NCBI GenBank assembly: GCA_002309305.1 | Contig: DBWR01000009.1 | Coordinates: forward strand, 1 to 31,127 | Length of the DNA: 31,127 bases | Direction: 5' to 3' | DNA from: Treponema sp. UBA1233 | GTDB taxonomy: Bacteria > Spirochaetota > Spirochaetia > Treponematales > Treponemataceae | Part shown: piece after piece, positions 1-6,666 of the stretch | How positions within the stretch are numbered: the first letter of the stretch is position 1 | How the letters are laid out: each line of letters opens with the position of its first letter | Notes under the pieces: generated by a model | Seen by the model: the letters and a program-made list of their open reading frames with translations, nothing else | Told to the model about the DNA's origin: nothing | The model's database searches: none | Made by a program: the position numbers and the translations under genes

Positions 1-78
1 GCCGAAGACACAACAATCTACACCGTCACCGTAGACGAGCGCGGTAAGATTGAGCTGGGGACATCTCCTCAAACTTGA
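1..78 (+). CDS. 3' end of an unidentified protein (partial)
   Basis: The first 26 codons of the window are open and end at TGA (76-78). They encode a polar tail ending in KIELGTSPQT. The start lies outside the window and the fragment is too short to assign a family. An 8-bp inverted repeat (CCTCAAAC at 67-74, GTTTGAGG at 79-86, loop TTGA) overlaps the stop codon. It could form a hairpin at the end of the message, but no T-run follows, so it is not a standard intrinsic terminator. Confidence 0.45.
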   Translation, partial: AEDTTIYTVTVDERGKIELGTSPQT

Positions 79-84
79 GTTTGA

Positions 85-161
85 GGGCTCTACATTATAT
101 ATGGTGTAGATGCTGAATCACCCGACTGCCAACAGGCGTTCAGCATGACGGTATTGAGCCC
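85..161. repeat. Structured REP-like intergenic element
   Basis: The spacer between two convergent genes can fold as a multi-branched element. An outer stem pairs GGGCTC (85-90) with GAGCCC (156-161). Inside it are a short TACA/TGTA hairpin (91-94 with 105-108) and a 7-bp hairpin TGCTGAA (111-117) with TTCAGCA (139-145). The string TTCAGCATGAC (139-149) recurs at 6593-6603, and a variant occurs at 6653-6663, so it probably belongs to a dispersed extragenic family. The cloverleaf fold is by eye only. Confidence 0.4.
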
Positions 162-172
162 CTGGGTAATTA

Positions 173-1555
173 TTAATACTTACTATTATAAATATAATAG
201 GCACTGTTGGCATGCGTCAAAGTATATGCATTTTGTGAATAATTAGTAGTCATTTTACCAATTGACGAGGTACCTTCATGAGTTTCAATAGAATATGTTG
301 TGTACCAAGTGCTATTTGTGTCCTCAAAAATAGCCGATTTCAAATTCGAGCATCCAACAAAACTACCGCAACCAATCAATTTCACGCTGGAAGGAATGCT
401 AACACTAGAAAGATTTGAACAATTCTTAAAAGTAGAGTTACCAATAGATGATGGCCCATTCAAAATTTTCACCTCTGAAAGAGAAGAACAACCGTCAAAA
501 CAATTAATACCAAAATATTCAACACCTTCAGGAATTATAATCGAACCAGAAAGACTTGAACATTGATAAAACGCAAAATCGCCTATTTCGGTCGCATTCT
601 CTGGAATCCTAATTTCAGTTAAGTTTGTACATTTATAAAATATCATATAACCATCAAAACTTACACTATCTGGAATTGTGATTTTGGTAAGATTTGAACA
701 TCCATAGAAAGCACACCTCTCTATAGAAGTCAAAGAATCTGGTAATAGAATTTGATACAAATTCAAACAATTTTGAAAGCAACCTCCTCCTAAACATGAA
801 AGTTTTGTTACATTTGACAAATCGAGACTAACTAATATATCAGGATTTTTAGCATAAAGGGCATTCAAACCTTCTTTTATTTTAGGTACATCTAGTTTAC
901 CAAAGATTCCTGTTACAGTAATTGTTCCTGATTCAGTCATATTTTCAATTTTGCTTCTGATATCAGAACTATCTGCATCAAACCATCTAGCATAAAGCTT
1001 AACATCGCCTGACTTTCGAAGGCTATACCACCCAGTAATTGTCTCACCATCAAAATCTGGTGTTTCATACCACCCTCCAAAATGGTATCCCTCATATTTT
1101 GGCGTAGGAAGTGTGACTGTCTTATCACAAAAATAAGTCATAGGCGTATTAGAAGGAAGCTCTCCCCCATTTAGATTATATATAATGTTAAACTCACAAG
1201 GGGTCCATATTGCCGACAAATATACTGTACCACAACGCGGCACTATAGACCCAGGATTTACCCTATGCCCAGAGTCATCTTTCCAACCTATAAAATCCGC
1301 ATATTCAGAACTCAATTCAGGAAGCAACTCTTCTGTATAAACCGTCCCAGATTTTACTTTTTTTCCTTTTGAATAGTCTTCAGGAATAGTTGAATAACGG
1401 TAAGTAGAATATCTTAGAGTTACAGTTATGGGTTCGTCTATCGGTTCTTCTACATGGTACTCCGGCTCTTCCACATCAGCTTTACAGGAAACTAATGGGC
1501 AGAGCACAAAAATAAATACAGCTGGAACAAGAAACAATAGTTTTGATATCTTCAT
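173..1555 (-). CDS. BspA-like leucine-rich-repeat lipoprotein with Listeria-Bacteroides (InlB B-type) repeat
   Basis: A 460-residue exported lipoprotein. A hydrophobic signal ends in the lipobox LVSC with Cys24 as the predicted lipid-modified residue, followed by an acidic, Pro/Glu-rich linker. Residues about 122-191 match the Listeria-Bacteroides repeat (NLNGGELP, then GYHFGGWYE, ending LYARW), with a more diverged copy before it at about 44-117. Residues about 240-410 are BspA-type LRR_5 repeats of about 23 residues, seen as F.(N/G)C(S/T)NL followed by I.IP.S or a close variant. Such proteins are surface-exposed and often mediate adhesion in oral and gut bacteria; the ligand here is unknown. 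Start: GGAGG lies 7 bp before the ATG. The leader (1556-1631) is shared with the gene starting at 3588, which suggests common regulation. Confidence 0.88.
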   Translation of the reverse strand: MKISKLLFLVPAVFIFVLCPLVSCKADVEEPEYHVEEPIDEPITVTLRYSTYRYSTIPEDYSKGKKVKSGTVYTEELLPELSSEYADFIGWKDDSGHRVNPGSIVPRCGTVYLSAIWTPCEFNIIYNLNGGELPSNTPMTYFCDKTVTLPTPKYEGYHFGGWYETPDFDGETITGWYSLRKSGDVKLYARWFDADSSDIRSKIENMTESGTITVTGIFGKLDVPKIKEGLNALYAKNPDILVSLDLSNVTKLSCLGGGCFQNCLNLYQILLPDSLTSIERCAFYGCSNLTKITIPDSVSFDGYMIFYKCTNLTEIRIPENATEIGDFAFYQCSSLSGSIIIPEGVEYFGINCFDGCSSLSEVKILNGPSSIGNSTFKNCSNLSSVSIPSSVKLIGCGSFVGCSNLKSAIFEDTNSTWYTTYSIETHEGTSSIGKMTTNYSQNAYTLTHANSAYYIYNSKY

Positions 1556-1631
1556 AAAAAACCTCCAAAGATTTGAATGTCTTTTATGATTCTATCCTAC
1601 CTTCACTATCAGAACATGATAGACCAAAATA
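1556..1631 (-). promoter_or_regulatory. Conserved 5' leader, copy A, with dyad
   Basis: Upstream of the lipoprotein ATG (1555), reading leftward, are GGAGG, ATTCAAA, a TAGAAT candidate -10 box, and the dyad CTATCA-GAACA-TGATAG (1606-1622, + strand). The same ordered blocks occur upstream of the gene starting at 3588. In both copies the dyad begins exactly 51 bp from the start codon. No convincing -35 hexamer is visible where one would be expected; the conserved dyad sits there instead, as if for an activator or repressor site. Confidence 0.5.
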
Positions 1632-1635
1632 TTTT

Positions 1636-2976
1636 TTATCCTTCTATCATTTTTTTCAGCTGTTCCACCGTTTTTTCTATACTGTCATCTCTTCCAGAGA
1701 TGATTCCCTGTATGGCATTTTCCTTGAATTTCTGATAGGCCACCTCATACTCAGCCTTAGACAAGTTGTTTCCATTCCTAAAATCAAAAAAGAGGTTTAC
1801 TCCATTATAATCGCCACTGTAACAGCGACCGACGATCCATCCAGTCTCAGCAAATCTATCTGGAATCCACCAACCGTTGTTAAACTTATCCTTTATTGCA
1901 TCCCTCTTTGCTTCTGCCTTTTCAAGCATGTCCTTTGAAGCACAAACATATATGCCAAACGTTTTTGCATCACCATAAATACAGAATTCCACAGAGTAAC
2001 CATCAGCAAAATCAACCTTATAACCAATTTCATTGCGTCGTGGCTTCTCCAAAAGCCAGTCAACGATTGTTTCTTCTGTTGTATCTTTATCTTTCCATCT
2101 TCCCCAATAGTAATCATCACCGGCATTGCCCTCACGTTCTGTTTTTCCGAATTTGGCCTTAAGCTGCTGTTCCATTTCTTTCAAACACTTGACAAGGCAG
2201 GTTTTCCTGAAATCCAGAGCTTCTTCAGGCAAATTCTCTGCTTTTTGTTTTTCAGTATCCCGAAAAAGTTCAGAATTCTTAACCAAGTCTTCTAATTTCA
2301 AGTCATTTTTGACAGAAGCAATGTTTTCTGTAGCAAACCAATTTATTTTTTCAAGGCTTTGTGCAAGTTTAGTGTAATAGGTTCTTTGGATTTCATCCGG
2401 AGTTTTTTTATCTTTTAGCTCACCATTCCAGAAAGACTTATTGTTAAAGATTTCTTCATCTGATGATGTTGCCGTTGCATTTAAAATATCACTAACAGCA
2501 CCTATTAGAACAGCCATATCATTTTTTTCTGCGTTTTTTACACTTTCTTTTTTATTATCTTTATCCTTTTTTTTATTCTTTTGTTCTACTTCAACAAAAG
2601 AGGATAAACGTGTTATTTCAAAAAGAAGTTGCGAAAACTCATCTTTTTTCTCATTAAGTTTATTGTCTTTGATTGTATCAACTTTTCCATCGGAGATGAT
2701 TTTTTCCAGCGAATCAAGAATTGTTAAATAAGCCTTTGTCTTTTGGTCCAGGATTTTTCCCCTTATTTCATGTTCCTCTTCGCTCTTTGTCTGCGCGGTA
2801 AGGAGAAGCATTGTCACAAGAGCAGAAACGAGGGTTCCAAAGAGAACGCCAATGATTTGGGCTGGTATCTGATCAGTTTTCCAGACAAAAAACCAAACCA
2901 TACCAAATACAAATCCGATAAATGCAAATATGGATAAAACTATCGTTACCATAGTTGAAGTTTCTCTTTTCTTCAT
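1636..2976 (-). CDS. Membrane-anchored protein of unknown function, two N-terminal helices and a coiled region
   Basis: A 446-residue protein. Two transmembrane helices (about 10-32 and 39-60) are followed by a long, charged, probably helical region (65-180, rich in Lys, Glu and Asp, with a KKKDKDNKK stretch). The C-terminal part (about 270-420) is globular and rich in Trp and aromatic residues, with the clusters DDYYWGRW, NNGWWIPDRF and NLFFDFRNGN. It has no signal peptide, so most of the chain is probably cytoplasmic. I do not recognise the family. A resemblance of the C-terminal part to domains found in some PD-(D/E)XK-type proteins is only an impression. The start is set by AAGGAG 9 bp upstream. 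It lies 33 bp downstream of the Cys/His-repeat gene on the same strand, so they are probably co-transcribed. Confidence 0.72.
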   Translation of the reverse strand: MKKRETSTMVTIVLSIFAFIGFVFGMVWFFVWKTDQIPAQIIGVLFGTLVSALVTMLLLTAQTKSEEEHEIRGKILDQKTKAYLTILDSLEKIISDGKVDTIKDNKLNEKKDEFSQLLFEITRLSSFVEVEQKNKKKDKDNKKESVKNAEKNDMAVLIGAVSDILNATATSSDEEIFNNKSFWNGELKDKKTPDEIQRTYYTKLAQSLEKINWFATENIASVKNDLKLEDLVKNSELFRDTEKQKAENLPEEALDFRKTCLVKCLKEMEQQLKAKFGKTEREGNAGDDYYWGRWKDKDTTEETIVDWLLEKPRRNEIGYKVDFADGYSVEFCIYGDAKTFGIYVCASKDMLEKAEAKRDAIKDKFNNGWWIPDRFAETGWIVGRCYSGDYNGVNLFFDFRNGNNLSKAEYEVAYQKFKENAIQGIISGRDDSIEKTVEQLKKMIEG

Positions 2977-3009
2977 TCTATATCTCCTTTATTGATACAA
3001 AAAATAACG

Positions 3010-3588
3010 TTATTTTGCAGGGAAATGATTTCCTGTTGGGGATTTACTGCAAGACGCACGACATAGGCTTGTCAAACTGGAATAGGAACTTCCACAATAC
3101 TTGCATTTATATGAAGGTTTTTCATTTCCCTCATAAGGAAAATGATGCTTTGTTGGAGAATAACTACACGACGAATGGGTTAAACTTGATAAACTGGAGT
3201 TATAATCTCCACAATATGCACAGAAATATTTTGTTTTTTCATTTCCTGCAAACGGAAAATGGCGTCTGGTTGGTGAATAACTACATGAATTACGGGTTAA
3301 ACTTGATAAACTGGAGTTGTAATCGCCACAGTACATACAGAAATATTTTGGCTTTTCGGTTCCTTCATATGGAACATGTTTTTTTGTAGGTGAATAACTA
3401 CATGAATTACGGGTTAAACTCGACAAACTTGAGTTATAATCCCCACAATATGCACAAAAATATTTAACAGCCTCAGATCCCTCAAATAATTGATGTTTTC
3501 CTGTTTTGGAATAGCAGCAAGAGCCTGATAAAAGACTGCTTTCACTGCTAGAGTAGTCTCCACAACACTTACAATAATACTTTGCCAT
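3010..3588 (-). CDS. Tandem Cys/His (CCCH-type) zinc-binding repeat protein
   Basis: A 192-residue protein consisting almost entirely of five repeats of 39 residues (at 4-42, 43-81, 82-120 and 121-159, plus a shorter last one at 160-192). The core repeat is Y-F-C-x2-C-G-D-Y-N-S-S-L-S-S-L, a Cys 15 residues after the second Cys, then S-P-T and a His 8 residues later, giving C-x2-C-x14-C-x7-H. The four residues are spaced like a zinc-binding site, so small zinc-ribbon or treble-clef modules are likely. No signal peptide is visible. I chose the ATG at 3588 because AGGAGG lies 7 bp upstream; a longer frame to 3726 has no such support and would run through the conserved leader. It is probably co-transcribed with the downstream membrane protein. 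Binding partner (nucleic acid or protein) is unknown. Confidence 0.82.
   Translation of the reverse strand: MAKYYCKCCGDYSSSESSLLSGSCCYSKTGKHQLFEGSEAVKYFCAYCGDYNSSLSSLTRNSCSYSPTKKHVPYEGTEKPKYFCMYCGDYNSSLSSLTRNSCSYSPTRRHFPFAGNEKTKYFCAYCGDYNSSLSSLTHSSCSYSPTKHHFPYEGNEKPSYKCKYCGSSYSSLTSLCRASCSKSPTGNHFPAK
3013..3579 (-). repeat. Five tandem 117-bp coding repeats
   Basis: The coding sequence of the Cys/His protein is a tandem array with a 117-bp period; the fifth copy is truncated to 99 bp. The middle three copies are the most alike at DNA level, which points to recent unequal exchange or gene conversion. The outer two copies are diverged, but all retain the metal-ligand pattern. Open frames on the opposite strand across this stretch are by-products of the repeats. 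Confidence 0.85.
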
Positions 3589-3656
3589 AAAAATCCTCCT
3601 AAAAATTTGAATATCTAATAACTCTACCCCATCCCCACCATCAGAACATGATGTAC
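3589..3656 (-). promoter_or_regulatory. Conserved 5' leader, copy B, with dyad
   Basis: This is the counterpart of the leader at 1556-1631. It holds AGGAGG, ATTCAAA or a close variant, a TAGAGT candidate -10 box, and the dyad CATCA-GAACA-TGATG (3639-3653), again 51 bp from the ATG. Relative to copy A one base pair of the stem has changed on both sides (T-A to C-G), so the symmetry is kept. Confidence 0.5.
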
Positions 3657-3677
3657 CAAGGGAACAAATCGAATTTA

Positions 3678-3693
3678 CGTATAAAATTATACG
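3678..3693. promoter_or_regulatory. Perfect 16-bp palindrome
   Basis: CGTATAAAATTATACG is perfectly symmetric and contains -10-like TATAAA and TATAAT strings on both strands. It lies between the divergent leaders of the Cys/His-repeat gene and the DUF4143 ATPase. It could be an operator or a promoter core for the leftward operon. There is no homologous site elsewhere in the window. Confidence 0.35.
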
Positions 3694-3749
3694 ACAGTTA
3701 CTGCCAAAAAGCAACGACAATCGCATTCATCTTATAACACCACCACCTC

Positions 3750-3779
3750 TTGACAGAAAACAATACTGTCGATTATACT
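3750..3779 (+). promoter_or_regulatory. Sigma-70-type promoter of the DUF4143 ATPase
   Basis: TTGACA (3750-3755), an 18-bp spacer and TATACT (3774-3779) form a near-consensus promoter. The -10 box lies inside the first of four palindromic repeats (3767-3784), so a protein bound there would block RNA polymerase. Transcription should begin near 3786, giving a leader of about 100 nt that carries the other three repeats. Confidence 0.6.
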
Positions 3780-3881
3780 CGACAATATAGGGTATTTTTT
3801 GTCGACTGTACTCGACAACTTTTTACTGTTTTGTCGATTATATCCGACAGGTTTTCATGATTTTGTCGAACATATCGGACG
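3767..3881 (+). repeat. Four tandem palindromes TGTCG-N8-CGACA, 32-33 bp apart
   Basis: Four 18-bp units lie at 3767-3784, 3800-3817, 3832-3849 and 3864-3881. The first three have perfect arms TGTCG and CGACA. The fourth keeps TGTCG but has GGACG on the right, where it runs into the ribosome-binding site. Start-to-start distances are 33, 32 and 32 bp, close to three helical turns, so proteins bound to all four would face the same side of the DNA. Spacers are 14-15 bp, T-rich and different from each other. The period is not a multiple of three, so this is not coding. As RNA, units 2-4 could also form a series of small hairpins. Confidence 0.8.
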
Positions 3882-3889
3882 GAGGTTTT

Positions 3890-5155
3890 ATGGATTTTGC
3901 TTTACTCAAGAATGTGGTTTATGACCAGCATGAGATTATAAGGAATTTCAGGATTACTGACCGTGAGTATGATTTTGACTTAAAGGCAAATTATGTTGTC
4001 ATCGGATTGCGTCGTGCCGGGAAATCTACCCTGCTTTATAAGCTTGTAAAAGATCTGGTCAACAAAGGAATCGAATGGAATCAGATTATTTACATCAACT
4101 TTGAAGATGAACGTCTGGAAGGATTTTCATCACAGGACTTTAACAGTATACTTGAGTTGCAGGCACAGATGAGTGACAAGAAGGGCTGGTTCTTCTTTGA
4201 TGAAATTCAAAACATAGACGGATGGGAAAAATTTGCAAGACGCATGGCAGACGCAAAGGAACATGTTTTTATAACCGGCAGCAATGCAAAGATGATTTCA
4301 AGAGAAGTTGAACAAAAATTAGGCGGACGCTATCTTACAAAATATGTCACACCATACAACTTCCGCGAATTCCTTACTGCAAAAAAAATGGACTTCAGTG
4401 AAAAATCAATAGCAGGAACAAAATCCGGCGGAAAGATTAAACGTCAGTTCGATGAATACTTTCAATTTGGAGGATTCCCCGAAAGCCTCGAGCTCAGAGA
4501 CAAGCGCGAATATGTTTCAAGCGTATATCAGAAGATTCTCTTGGGAGACATCGCAACCCGCAACAACATCAGGAACAGCAACGCCCTAAGACTTCTGATA
4601 AAGAAAATCGCTGAATCGGTTAAGGACGAACTCTCCTATTCCAAGCTCCACAACATCCTAAAGACCGTGGGAATCAAGATAAGCAAGGATTCGGTAATCG
4701 ACTACACGGATTATGCTCAGAACTCATATCTGATTTTCCCTGTCCGAAATTATTTTTCAAAATTCGTTGAAAAGGAAACAACACCGAAATACTATTTTAA
4801 TGACAATGGGCTGTTGAATCTTTTTCTTGTGAATGAAGAAACCAGGCTCCTAGAAAACCTTACAGCACTTACACTGCACAACAGGTATCAGGACGGATTA
4901 TATTTTCTTCGCTCTCAAAATTTGGACATCGACTTTTTTGTTGAGGATACCGGAACGGTATATCAGGTGGCATGGTCACTAAAAAACATTTCCAACACAC
5001 GCGAAACAGATTCCTTGCTTGTGGCGGCAAAAAGCATGAAGGAAGCAAAGCGATTTGTCGTAATCACATTCAACGAAGAATCAACTCTGGAAATTGACGG
5101 TATTAAAATTGAGGCATTCCCCATCTGGAAGTGGGTTTTAGGCATTTGTGAATAA
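3890..5155 (+). CDS. AAA ATPase with DUF4143 C-terminal domain
   Basis: A 421-residue protein. The N-terminal ATPase has Walker A GLRRAGKST (39-47; Lys45, Ser46) and Walker B FFFDEIQ (101-107; Asp104, Glu105), then an ITGSNAKM sensor segment at about 128-135. The remainder matches the DUF4143 half, with GGFPESL at 194-200 and a nuclease-fold-like end at about 335-395. In that end the usual Glu-x-Lys position reads QVAWSL, so catalysis is probably lost. These ATPases are widespread, often multicopy, and have no firmly established role. The ATG at 3890 is preceded by GGAGG; an earlier in-frame ATG at 3857 lies inside the repeat array and lacks one. Expression is probably controlled through the upstream palindrome array. 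Confidence 0.85.
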   Translation: MDFALLKNVVYDQHEIIRNFRITDREYDFDLKANYVVIGLRRAGKSTLLYKLVKDLVNKGIEWNQIIYINFEDERLEGFSSQDFNSILELQAQMSDKKGWFFFDEIQNIDGWEKFARRMADAKEHVFITGSNAKMISREVEQKLGGRYLTKYVTPYNFREFLTAKKMDFSEKSIAGTKSGGKIKRQFDEYFQFGGFPESLELRDKREYVSSVYQKILLGDIATRNNIRNSNALRLLIKKIAESVKDELSYSKLHNILKTVGIKISKDSVIDYTDYAQNSYLIFPVRNYFSKFVEKETTPKYYFNDNGLLNLFLVNEETRLLENLTALTLHNRYQDGLYFLRSQNLDIDFFVEDTGTVYQVAWSLKNISNTRETDSLLVAAKSMKEAKRFVVITFNEESTLEIDGIKIEAFPIWKWVLGICE

Positions 5156-5162
5156 CCGGACA

Positions 5163-5199
5163 TCCCTCCTGCATATTTTGTTAAACGATGCAAGAGGGA
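5163..5199. terminator. Hairpin between convergent genes
   Basis: TCCCTCCTGCAT (5163-5174) pairs with ATGCAAGAGGGA (5188-5199) with one mismatch and a 13-nt loop. It sits between the stop of the ATPase and the stop of the leftward beta-barrel gene, so it is positioned as a shared terminator. Neither side has a proper T-run, so intrinsic termination is not certain. Confidence 0.5.
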
Positions 5200-5217
5200 A
5201 TAAGTGAAGGGCGTTTA

Positions 5218-6579
5218 TTAAAAGCTGAATTTTGCGTTTAGGTAGAACGAAGAGAGGTCCTTGTATGCCCCGTATTTTCCGTCGTTTTCTGGGCCGGGAA
5301 GGAAAATGTATGCTCCACCGCCTACGCTTATCTGGTCGGACAGGCTGTAGGTTACGGATGGTGAAATCATGCTGTCAAAGTCATTGAAGTTCAACAAGCC
5401 TGCAAGGGACAGTTCAAGTGTTTCATTTACAAGGCTTTTTGAAACGCTCACAGTCATTCCGTGGGTATAAGAATCTTCGCGTTCAAGATTATCCATGCTG
5501 CCGAAAACCAAATCACAGAAATACTGTGCGGTCAAGGTCCATCCGCATGGCATCCAGTCAATTCCGACAAGACCCGAAAGCTCGTTATGTTTTTCGCTTG
5601 TTTCAACATCGGTCAAAGTCATTTTTTCCGAGATGATTGTTCCAGCTGATTTCTGAAGGCTCCTCATCGGGAAGAAGGCTGCCTCCGCACGCAAGACTGT
5701 TGCTCCAATTGGAACTGCCGCATCAACACCGACCATTCCCATGCGCTTGTAACCGCCGTTTATGACAATCCCTGTATATGCCGGATATGTACCTGTCAGT
5801 TCATAATCCAACAGCGGCATGTCATCCCAACCGTAGAATCCGTAGAGTGAGACATCGAATGCAGAAAAATATCCTGAAACCTTAAGGCCATATTCACCGT
5901 TCCATATTGCCCTGGATGGAGCTTCAAGACCGGCTATGTCCACAGGAAGTGGAATCACAACTCCAGGACCAGCGGGAAATTCTACAACGGAGGGAACAAC
6001 AAATTTCCTGAGCGAATTTCCTTCGTCAAGCGGAAGTGAAGCAGGCGTAAAGAATGGAATCCACCAAGCATCGGCAGTAAACGAATCTCCTGACAACGAA
6101 ACCCTTAGGGCATCTACCGCAAGTTTTGAATCATCACCGATCATTGCATAGAAGCTGGACATGTTTGACGGACATAGCACATTCGTTATGTCAACGCCAT
6201 CTGCTTTGCCCCATGCCGCCTTTTGTCTTCCGATTCGAATTCCCCAGAACGATTCAGTGTAATCTATCCAGAGTTCTCCAAGCGAAAGGTTGAATCCGTT
6301 TCCAATGTTTCCGCTTCCACCTTCACCATTCAGTGCGCCAGTTGCATCGTAGGAAAAATCTGCCTGTGCATAAGCCGAACTGTTTCCGTAGAATGCTTCC
6401 AGTTCACCGGTAAAGCTTGTGGTGCCGAGGGTAAATCTTCCGGCGGTTTCTGAATCTGTCCATGGGGCTGCAACTCCCCACTTGCTTTCCACAGTACCGG
6501 TAAAATCGATTCCACCATCAGCTGTAATCCAGGCAGTGGCCAGAACTCCTATTATGGTTGCTAAAATTATTTTTTTCAT
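5218..6579 (-). CDS. Outer-membrane beta-barrel protein, DUF1302/porin-like
   Basis: A 453-residue exported protein with a Sec signal (residues 1 to about 19, MKKIILATIIGVLATAWI then TADGG) and alternating amphipathic strands through to a terminal Phe (LNAKFSF), as expected for Bam-inserted barrels. The stretch IRIGRQKAAWGKADGV followed by VLCPSN resembles the 'GRQ..WG.ADG....LNP' signature of DUF1302-type barrels. DUF1302 proteins are typically encoded with RND/MMPL pumps and lipid-binding periplasmic proteins, exactly the two genes upstream here. I infer that it is the outer-membrane component of that system. The start at 6579 has GGAG 5 bp upstream; a longer frame to 6600 lacks this and would begin in a repeat. 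It is the last gene of the operon. Confidence 0.78.
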   Translation of the reverse strand: MKKIILATIIGVLATAWITADGGIDFTGTVESKWGVAAPWTDSETAGRFTLGTTSFTGELEAFYGNSSAYAQADFSYDATGALNGEGGSGNIGNGFNLSLGELWIDYTESFWGIRIGRQKAAWGKADGVDITNVLCPSNMSSFYAMIGDDSKLAVDALRVSLSGDSFTADAWWIPFFTPASLPLDEGNSLRKFVVPSVVEFPAGPGVVIPLPVDIAGLEAPSRAIWNGEYGLKVSGYFSAFDVSLYGFYGWDDMPLLDYELTGTYPAYTGIVINGGYKRMGMVGVDAAVPIGATVLRAEAAFFPMRSLQKSAGTIISEKMTLTDVETSEKHNELSGLVGIDWMPCGWTLTAQYFCDLVFGSMDNLEREDSYTHGMTVSVSKSLVNETLELSLAGLLNFNDFDSMISPSVTYSLSDQISVGGGAYIFLPGPENDGKYGAYKDLSSFYLNAKFSF

Positions 6580-6590
6580 AAGAACTCCAA

Positions 6591-6664
6591 GGTTCAGCAT
6601 GACGTAGACTATCTTCCTGAACCCAATCAGTCATTCCGGACTCGATCCGGAATCCAGCATGACA
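6591..6664. repeat. Pair of REP-like hairpins inside the operon
   Basis: Two inverted repeats fill the gap between the LolA-like gene and the barrel gene: GGTTCAG (6591-6597) with CTGAACC (6617-6623), and ATTCCGGA (6633-6640) with TCCGGAAT (6646-6653). Both carry the string CAGCATGAC (6595-6603 and 6655-6663). Similar strings occur at 141-149 and a weaker one at 10811-10817. Placement within an operon suggests an mRNA-stabilising or attenuating role, by analogy with REP/BIME elements. Confidence 0.6.
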
Positions 6665-6666
6665 GT

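Noticed and set aside
300..566. Plus-strand frame inside the BspA-like lipoprotein gene
   Set aside because: It is antisense to the LRR region, has no ribosome-binding site and no recognisable domain.
1606..1622. Terminator of the gene ending at 1636
   Set aside because: The dyad is short, has no T-run and is duplicated at the same distance upstream of another start codon, so a regulatory role for the downstream gene fits better.
2955..3389. Open frame on the plus strand opposite the Cys/His-repeat gene
   Set aside because: It is produced by the 117-bp repeats on the other strand; it has no ribosome-binding site and its protein is a low-quality periodic echo.
3767..3881. Possible CRISPR array
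   Set aside because: Repeats are 18 bp with 14-15 bp T-rich spacers, only four units, palindromic, and no cas gene is present.
3767..3890. Type III toxin-antitoxin locus
   Set aside because: The tandem repeats upstream of a gene fit superficially, but the gene is a DUF4143 ATPase, not a ToxN-type nuclease, and no terminator separates repeats and gene.
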